Origin: JAISJU01 sp031555675
GTDB taxonomy: Bacteria; Bacteroidota; Bacteroidia; Bacteroidales; Paludibacteraceae
NCBI GenBank assembly: GCA_031555675.1
Contig: JAVBUB010000058.1
Span: 1-7,521 of the forward strand
DNA length: 7,521 nucleotides
Direction: 5' to 3'
Part shown: piece by piece, positions 1-7,521 of the stretch
Layout: the number at the start of each line of letters is the position of its first letter
Numbering within the stretch: position 1 is the first letter of the stretch
Translations under genes and position numbers: made by a program
Notes under the pieces: model-generated
What the model was told of the DNA's origin: nothing
What the model saw: only the letters and a program-made list of their open reading frames with translations
Databases searched by the model: none

Positions 1-2226
1 AAATTTTCCTTTTTCATCGGTAAATAAGCTTCCGTTTGTTATTTCTTGTTCCCGAATAGGATACATTTTATAACCAAACCATGTTGGACGTTCGGTAACG
101 CGGTATTTTAACGCAGCATTGGAAGCGGCATATCCGGCGTAGTTCATCACGGTTCCGGTTAACGAAATAGAATCGCCGAAAGAGTAGGCTCCTTTGATGT
201 TGTCAATAGTAATTTCTATGCTGGGTCGTTTGTATTCTTCTACACGGAACGACTGGCTGTAATTATTGCATTGAATGGTAAAGTATCCGGATAGCACGTT
301 TTGAGGCAATATAAATTCTCCTGCCAGTGAACCGAATTCGTTCGTTTTCAGTGTTTTGGTGGCTATTTCCTGGTAGTTGGCATCCAACAGTTTAATATTA
401 AGTGTTTTGTCTTTGATAACCGTTACATCTGTAGTGGTTTGGTTGTAGGCAATGGCCTTGAAATAAACGGTTTGTCCGGGACGATAAATGCCTCTGTCGG
501 TAAATATGGATATGTTTGTAATTGGTTTAATCGTTTCGGATTGCGATTTGTAAGCATATTTGTTGGTTAGCGGAAAGCAATAGTCATCATTGGTAGCAAT
601 GCCGGCATATATATCCTGATTGTTTTTGAAAGTATAGGTTGCATATCCGTTGGCGTTGCATGCTATGGTGGCGATAGGTTCTAAAGTTCTTTTCCCGTTT
701 ATATATTTATTTTCATATATTTTTACCGACGCGTTTTTTTCGGGATGTCCGGTTTTCCTATCTACTACATAGTATTCGATTTTATTGTTTCTGGCGCGTT
801 GAATAAGTGTGTATCTAGATACATAAATGGTGCCTTTGTACGAGCTGGAAGGTTTTTCTTTTGATACTATTTCGTATTCATAAATACCGTTATCCAGTCC
901 TTTTCCGGTGATGGTTAATGTTTGTTCTACAAAGCGTTCTTTTTCGGGTAAATCTATGTTTTTTGTGAAGACAAGTTTTCCTGTCGATTTTTGGCTGCTG
1001 TTGTAATCGGCCGTATAGGTTTCAATGCTTTTATCTACTTTATAAACGTTGATAACGGCATTTTTCAGGTTGTTGTAGGTAACTTTAAAAGTAATGTCTG
1101 TTTGTGGATAAACGAGGTTATCGGTACTGCATTGCAGAGCGGGTTGCTCTATTTGCAGTTGTATATTTTTTAGCAGGTTAATTCTTTTGTACTGTGGATA
1201 TTTATCAATGCCTTGCTGGCAAATGTTATAAGAATGGATTAAATTTTTGCTTCTTTTTACTTTTTCATTATTTTCATTCCTTTCATTATTTAAATAATAA
1301 TTGGCTTCTTGTATCATTATTTCAACAGTAAGCGGATTGTTGGCAAAGTGTTTCTTGAGTTCCGAAAGGCGTTGCAGGTACAGGCTGTCTCTAGATTCGA
1401 TGTCTGAATTATTATATACAAACTTTAATCGTTCCAAATCAGCATAAAGCATGGCATCCTGGTTTGTGTCTGCCTGGTGTGCTTTTAATAAATTTTGATA
1501 GATGATTATTTTCTTGTTGGCATAATTGTTATTCGTGTGAATGGTATCGAATTGAGCGGCTTCGGCAAAATAAGCGACATTTATTCCTTGGGGAATAAAA
1601 TCATTACCCGATAGTAAGTCCAATGCTCGGTAAGATAAAAAATCGAACAGGGTAGGGCGAAGATTGCGACTGTCATCACCCAGCGTTAATATATCGGAAT
1701 AGGTAATAACGGATGTTTTTATGAGTTCGGCCTCGGGTTGCAGTGAAGCGTTGATGTGCTCAACCATTTTATCGGTAAAGATATTTTTGCTCCATTCGTC
1801 CATATTATCCGGTACATAGTCTGTTATGGCTGTTCGTTGGTTAATTTTGTACGTATTATCCTGATAGTATTTGGCATACATTTCGGCCAGCATGGAATGC
1901 AACATGGCTTGTTCCACCTTATGGGTACTTTCTGCTGTTAGTTTTTCTATAACAGAGAACATTTGTGGCCATTCTTCTTTGGTGCATTGGCAGTTCCGTT
2001 GGAAATCTATGTTGTAAATTAGTGTTTTAATGATTTGCGGGTAGTTTTTGGTTTTTACCGCATCGTTGTATATCTTATCTACTTCGGTTTTGGCCGATGC
2101 AGGTAGCGATTTCTTTTGGAAGTCGTCTACTTTTTTCCACGAATCTGTGTATGAATTGGTAGCTGCGTTGGCAAATAAAAAGCTGGTTGCTAAAATAAGG
2201 GTAGTGACGAATGCTTTGATTTTCAT
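1..2226 (-). CDS. Alpha-2-macroglobulin family protein, N-terminal 742 residues (3' end beyond left edge)
   Basis: The frame is open from the ATG at 2226 to the window edge; I translated all 742 codons and found no stop. Residues 1-21 form a signal peptide (basic MKIK start, hydrophobic core, FANA cleavage-like end) with no lipobox cysteine. Residues 22 to about 350 look largely alpha-helical and include RPTLFDFLSYRAL (190-202), a segment I recall from Bacteroidota members of this family. Beta-rich macroglobulin (MG) domains follow. The family hallmark DRGIYRPGQTVYFKAIAY is at 577-594, then TNEFGSLAGEFILPQ (628-642) and EEYKRP (663-668) leading into another MG domain. Family members usually have well over 1,500 residues, so probably less than half is present and the thioester region (CxEQ type) cannot be assessed. 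Bacterial members are thought to trap proteases or act in envelope defence or maintenance. The gene starts 119 bp after ispF. There is no strong Shine-Dalgarno site, and only a weak -7-like TAACTTTC at 2247-2254. The family call is firm; the physiological role is inference. Confidence 0.9.
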   Translation of the reverse strand, partial: MKIKAFVTTLILATSFLFANAATNSYTDSWKKVDDFQKKSLPASAKTEVDKIYNDAVKTKNYPQIIKTLIYNIDFQRNCQCTKEEWPQMFSVIEKLTAESTHKVEQAMLHSMLAEMYAKYYQDNTYKINQRTAITDYVPDNMDEWSKNIFTDKMVEHINASLQPEAELIKTSVITYSDILTLGDDSRNLRPTLFDFLSYRALDLLSGNDFIPQGINVAYFAEAAQFDTIHTNNNYANKKIIIYQNLLKAHQADTNQDAMLYADLERLKFVYNNSDIESRDSLYLQRLSELKKHFANNPLTVEIMIQEANYYLNNERNENNEKVKRSKNLIHSYNICQQGIDKYPQYKRINLLKNIQLQIEQPALQCSTDNLVYPQTDITFKVTYNNLKNAVINVYKVDKSIETYTADYNSSQKSTGKLVFTKNIDLPEKERFVEQTLTITGKGLDNGIYEYEIVSKEKPSSSYKGTIYVSRYTLIQRARNNKIEYYVVDRKTGHPEKNASVKIYENKYINGKRTLEPIATIACNANGYATYTFKNNQDIYAGIATNDDYCFPLTNKYAYKSQSETIKPITNISIFTDRGIYRPGQTVYFKAIAYNQTTTDVTVIKDKTLNIKLLDANYQEIATKTLKTNEFGSLAGEFILPQNVLSGYFTIQCNNYSQSFRVEEYKRPSIEITIDNIKGAYSFGDSISLTGTVMNYAGYAASNAALKYRVTERPTWFGYKMYPIREQEITNGSLFTDEKGKF

Positions 2227-5200
2227 GTTGAAAGGTTTTAAAAGTTGAAAGTTAAGGAATGTCATAGGGCGGTTTTACGTTATACGTTTTTGAAACATCA
2301 ACAATATCTTTACGTAAAACGTAGAGCGTACTACGTATAACTTTCTCAATTTTCGTTTTTTGTGATCAGTACTACGACTTGCGCCGCCATGCCTTCTTGC
2401 CGGCCTACGAATCCAAGTTTTTCGGTGGTTGTGGCTTTTATAGAGATATCGTCAGTGTCTATATTCATAACAGCTGCCAGCGCGTTTTTCATATCGGGAA
2501 TGTGTGGATTAAGCTTGGGTTTTTCGGCACAGATGGTAGCGTCGATATTGCCTATTTCGTAACCGTTTTCTCGAATAAGTGCTATTGTTTTGGCGAGTAG
2601 AATTTTGCTATCGATGTTTTTGTATTCGTTGGCATTGTCGGGGAAATGATAACCGATATCCCTCATATTTGCTGCTCCTAATAAAGCATCGCATATGGCG
2701 TGAATGAGTACATCGGCGTCCGAATGTCCCAATAAGCCTACTTCGTGTTCTATTTTGATGCCACCGAGCCAAAGCTCCCTGTTGGGTGCAAAAGCGTGTA
2801 CATCATATCCTAATCCGACCCGTATTTTCATGATTGAAAGAATAGTTGATTTGTTGAATAACTGAAAAGATAAGGATTGCTTTATTCCGTTAATCTGTTA
2901 TTCAATTATTCTATTATTGTTTAGAGCAAAGTTAAAAGAAGAAACGGATGTTTCAAATTTAGAAACATCCGCTTTGTGCTTATCATTATAAATTATTATT
3001 TTACCAGGCTTTTTAATCCGCCCAAGTCAAATAAAAGCGAGAAACGTAGTGTTTGATCCAAGGGATTACTTTGAGAAACAGCGATTACATAAGCTGCATC
3101 CAATTCGAATACGTTTAGTTTGAATCCGACACCGGCAGTAAAATATTTTCTGTTTCCTTTGTTTTTGGCTTCGTTGAAATAACCTGCACGCACAAAAAAT
3201 TGCTTGTTGTAGCTATATTCCAATCCGACAGACCACATAATTTCCTGCATTTCTTCTTTGAATCCTCCGGGAGCATCACTAAATGATTTGAAAATACCGT
3301 TGATAGAAGACATATCGTTGTATTCCGCTACTTTTTCGTCGTAATCTTCATCTCCTTGTTGTGGAGGAGTTGGCACCAATAATTTATTGATATCGGCGTT
3401 AAGTGAGAGCTTATTGAAATCGTCAAACGGAAACAGGAAAGAACCTCCAAGTCTCAAGTTAGCAGGCAAGAAATAGTTATTGGTTCCTTTGTCATATGTG
3501 ATTTTTGTACCGATGTTCGAAATGTCTAACCCAAAAGCCAGATTTCCGGTTCCGGTGGACATATTGAGCGGATTATTGAAAAATACGGCTATATCTGCGG
3601 CTCCGGCATTTCCAGGATACATTTCGGTACCATCGGCCGAATAACTGGTGTTCAGATCGGAACGGATGTACCTTAAGGCAACGGCTGCAGACCATTTTTC
3701 GGCCAACATACGCGAATAAGCAAAATCTATGGCGAGTTCATTCGGGTTAACCTCAATGCCGGATTCATCCGGATTTTGTCTGAATATTACTTCTCCTAAC
3801 GAAAAATATCTTAACGAGGCACTTACTGCCTGTTGGGCTTTATCGTCTTGATTCGTAAAAATCCAATAGCCGGTTAGGTTTGCCAGGTTAATGTCATCGA
3901 CCAGTTTGCTTAACCATGGGGTATATGATATTCCTAATCCGCCTTTACTGGTCATAAAAGGGTATTTAGCAGGATTCCAGTATTGAGAGTTTACGTCGGC
4001 AGAGGTAGCTGCACCAACATCACCTAAACCTCCACCACGGGCATCGGGCGCGATTGTTAAAAGAGGAACTGCCGTTTGTACTGGATTTAAATCACCGTCG
4101 TTGTAGCCAGTTGCGCCGGTATACGATGAAATAAGTAATAAAAGGAAAGAAATTGAAATAATTTTTTTCATTCTTGATTTTTTATGATTATACAAATTTT
4201 TAATAATTGGAATTTTAGTTATCAGTCTAACGTGTTTTTTGCAAATATATTATTTTTATTGGGCATTTACGATAATCTTTTTTGTTTTGGTTGAGATTTT
4301 TCCTGATGAGGAAGCAACTTCTACCTTAAACAAATACATTCCATTTCTTAATCTTTGTCCGGATGCTGTTTTTAAATCCCAGTCCGTAATTAACAATGTG
4401 TTATCTGTTGTTGTGTAGAAATCTGAATTGAAATTCCATAACTCACGTCCGGCCATGTCATATACACGAATGGTTACATCTATTTCTTCATCGGGCCTGT
4501 CATGTTTCAGTGCAAATACAGTAGAAGTGTATGCCGGATTCGGGTAGCAATATACTTCTTCCATTTTCAATGGTAAAGCGCTTCCAACTTCAAAATCAAA
4601 GCTGTCGGTTGATGAGTTGTTTAGCAAATCCCATACCCTGAATGTAATGGTGTGTTTTCCGTCAGGTAAATCTTGAAGTTTGTAAGTTACCGTGCCTCTT
4701 TCGTAAGTACCTAATTCAGCTTCGAAGTACCTGTTCAGATTAATCCAGTCTTTGTTATCCAGTATCAGCATAATGTCATGCCCGATTCCGCTTCCGGTTA
4801 TGTTTATTCCATTCTCATCGGCTACGTTGGCTACAAATAAAGGAGAGTTACTTACTTTATCACCGGATGAGAAAGATGGTGTATTTAAATACATGTTGAT
4901 TTGAGGCCCTTCGTTATCGTCTATGTTATCATCATTTGAACCTCCGATAATAAAGTCTTCGAAATGACCATGTGCTTCATTATCATTATTCTCATCCTGG
5001 GCATAATAAACAATTCTGCCGTTTCCAAGGGTGTAATTTATATCTTTGGGGATCATAACAATGGTGGTAAATTTACCATCTACCACTTTGGCTTCAGCTA
5101 ATGAGATAATAGAGCGGTCTTTAAATGTGATATTTTCAGTGTAGCCATTGTTGTTCAGTAATCTGATGCTTTTTTCTTTGTCAAATATGCCGATGGAAAT

Positions 5201-7521
5201 TTTTCCATTGAAATTGCTTAGTATATTGTTGTTATCGTCTGTGATACTACCTTGTATTTCTACTTTATCCAATGCTTTCAATGTAATTTCGGAATTATTC
5301 GCATCTTCATTGTTAATAAGATCTGTAGTTACATTGTATGCCGGATACGCTAATGTTAACGCCGGATCTCCCAGTAATGTAAAATTAAGTTTATTTGCAT
5401 CGTACTTAACCAAACTGTTTCCTTTTGCTTTTTTGCATATATCGCCTAACTTCAATCTTAGACCATTTTCATCTTTTTCAAATAAATAATCAGCAAAAGC
5501 CAGATTCAGGCGTGAATTATTGATGGCATATACAGTACGTGTTGTTGTTAGGAGTGCAACAGCTCCTCCTTTTGGATTTAAAAATGCATTTTCGCCTGCC
5601 GTTAGTTGCCCGCTGTCGAATCTGCTGAAATCGCAGGTAGCAGTTATCCACAAAGCCATATTGTCATTGTGCATCCCCGCAATATCCTGGTTTTGCAATA
5701 TTTTTTCGCTGGCCCAACCTCCGGTACCTCCATGTCCGGTATAATTCACTATCATTGCTCCTTTTTTAATTTGATCCAAAAGGGCTTCCCTTGCTTCCGG
5801 ATACGATTCTCCGTTGGCTGTAGTTACTTGCGTATAGGCATCTAGATATATTTTATTTATTTGGAAATCAGGATATAAACCTGTCATTTTTTGAGCTAAT
5901 GCATCAGCATCTGATGTGTGTGCTACGTCGTTTGAATCGTCGGCATCGTCGGCAACAAAGCATAACTGATTTTTCCAGCTGCCTTTGTTTTTATTGTTCA
6001 TGTAGCTGATAGTCTTGTTAACCGCACCCGTAGCTTCGGAGAGTGTGTTTACAGGGAATCTGCCTACACCGATGTCCATACCATCACTATTGAAGTTCCT
6101 GCCTTCCGAATCATCTAGAAAAGCAAAATAGTCGTCGGTTACATATGAGGATGTTTCTTCAACCGAATTATACGACTGGAAGGTAATGATTTTATTATTG
6201 TTGTCTGCAGGTTTAACTATTTGCCTGTTGTCATAAGAACCATCGCCGAATAACAACAGGTACTTGGTTGTTTGGCTAGATGTTCCATTATTTTTTCTTT
6301 CATAGAACATTTTCATAAACCACCTGATAGCTGTTGGATCTGGCGTTCCCGAAGAGAATTCGTTGTATACTTGTTCGGGAGTTACAATCAGTACAGACAT
6401 ATGATCAATATCCTCATGTGCCTTTTTTAATTTTTCCGCTTCAGACCAGTAGTCAGGATGGCAAACAATAACCAGTTCGTGGTTGAGGTTGGCGTGTAAA
6501 TTCTGGTTAGGCACATCTTCCAGTTTTTCTATGGATTTAAAAGAATTAGTCATATCTAACGCAACAAACTCTCTGTAAATTTTTGCTGTGTTATCAATAA
6601 CAAAGGTTAATTCACCGGTTGATGAATTAAAATCGGTCTTAATTTCTTTGATAGAAAATTGATCGGTAGTTTCCCATATTTTGATATTGTTGTTTGCTCC
6701 TCTAAGTATATATTTAGTTAGTTTTTCGGTAGAGAATCCGGCGTTACTGAAAATCATTTCTTTACCAACCATAATTAATTCCCGTTGAGCAGTAATACGA
6801 ATATAATTCAACCACCCTCTGGCTGATGAAGTTGCACCGCTGGATGGGTTAAATGTTAATTTTACATTAAACGATGCTGATGTTGGGTTGAACGTAAATG
6901 CTCTGTTAAGGGTTTTTGCTTTAATGTGAAAATTACCGGATATATTTTCGGCATTAAACGTTGATGAAAACCCAGTCATGTCAATTTTAAAGTTTGATTT
7001 TGGCGAGTTGGTGCTGGTAGGGGAGTAAATGGCTGCATCAATTGTAAATGCGGTCTTACTTCCGGTTTTTAAATTAGGTATATTGAATGTAATTGTCTGG
7101 GTGGAAGATATAGACGAAAATTCTTCTCCGTAAAATTCGCGTCCGGAGCCACCTTTTCCTGAAGAGGAAATCAGATTGACCAAATCTTTTTCATGCAGTT
7201 CATACCCGATGAAACTAGTTATTTCTGTTGGTGTTTTTCCTCCTGTATCCACAACCGGTTGTTGTTGTATCAATTTTTCCTGTACGCCGGAAACACCTGA
7301 TGCCAGAAAGTAATATCCATATTCCGAATATGGGTTTATGGTATGTTCAAACTCTTCATATACATCTAAATATTCCCAGCTAATAGGGCCCTGTGCATAG
7401 AATAAAATATAATCTCCATCATTAAAAATACCATCATTGCCTTTTTCTATGTAAATAGCAATTTGTGGAAGATCATCTGTCCTGTCCAAACTGAAATCTT
7501 CCTGCAACATGGCGGCACCAT

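Overview
The window reads as ordinary chromosome from a member of the Bacteroidota, most likely the order Bacteroidales. Four points support this. It carries two adjacent type IX secretion system (T9SS) genes, a system limited to this phylum. The DNA is AT-rich. No gene start has a strong Shine-Dalgarno sequence. Promoter-like sites match the Bacteroidota form (TTTG around -33, TAnnTTTG around -7) rather than the sigma-70 form.

All four genes lie on the minus strand, so transcription runs from high to low coordinates. First is porU (4256 to beyond the right edge), the C25-family sortase that cleaves the C-terminal signal from T9SS cargo; its N-terminus is outside the window. Next is porV (2996-4171), the outer-membrane barrel that carries cargo to PorU. 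A clear intrinsic terminator (2945-2971) follows porV. An exact-consensus promoter (2927-2957) overlaps that terminator and leads into ispF (2346-2831), which encodes an MEP-pathway enzyme of isoprenoid synthesis. After a 119-bp gap holding a cluster of ACGT-core motifs and inverted repeats, the N-terminal 742 codons of a large exported alpha-2-macroglobulin-family protein run off the left edge (1-2226).

porU and porV work together in the T9SS attachment complex on the cell surface. ispF is unrelated housekeeping metabolism and seems to be separately transcribed. The macroglobulin-like protein is presumably a large envelope protein; whether it has a thioester bait site or a T9SS sorting domain cannot be seen, because its C-terminal half is missing.

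I found no tRNA, rRNA, CRISPR array, insertion sequence or phage gene, and no sign of an undescribed multi-gene system. The points most worth a second look are the terminator/promoter overlap, the ACGT motif cluster, the sorting-domain-like C-terminus on PorU itself, and the export type and missing half of the macroglobulin-like protein.
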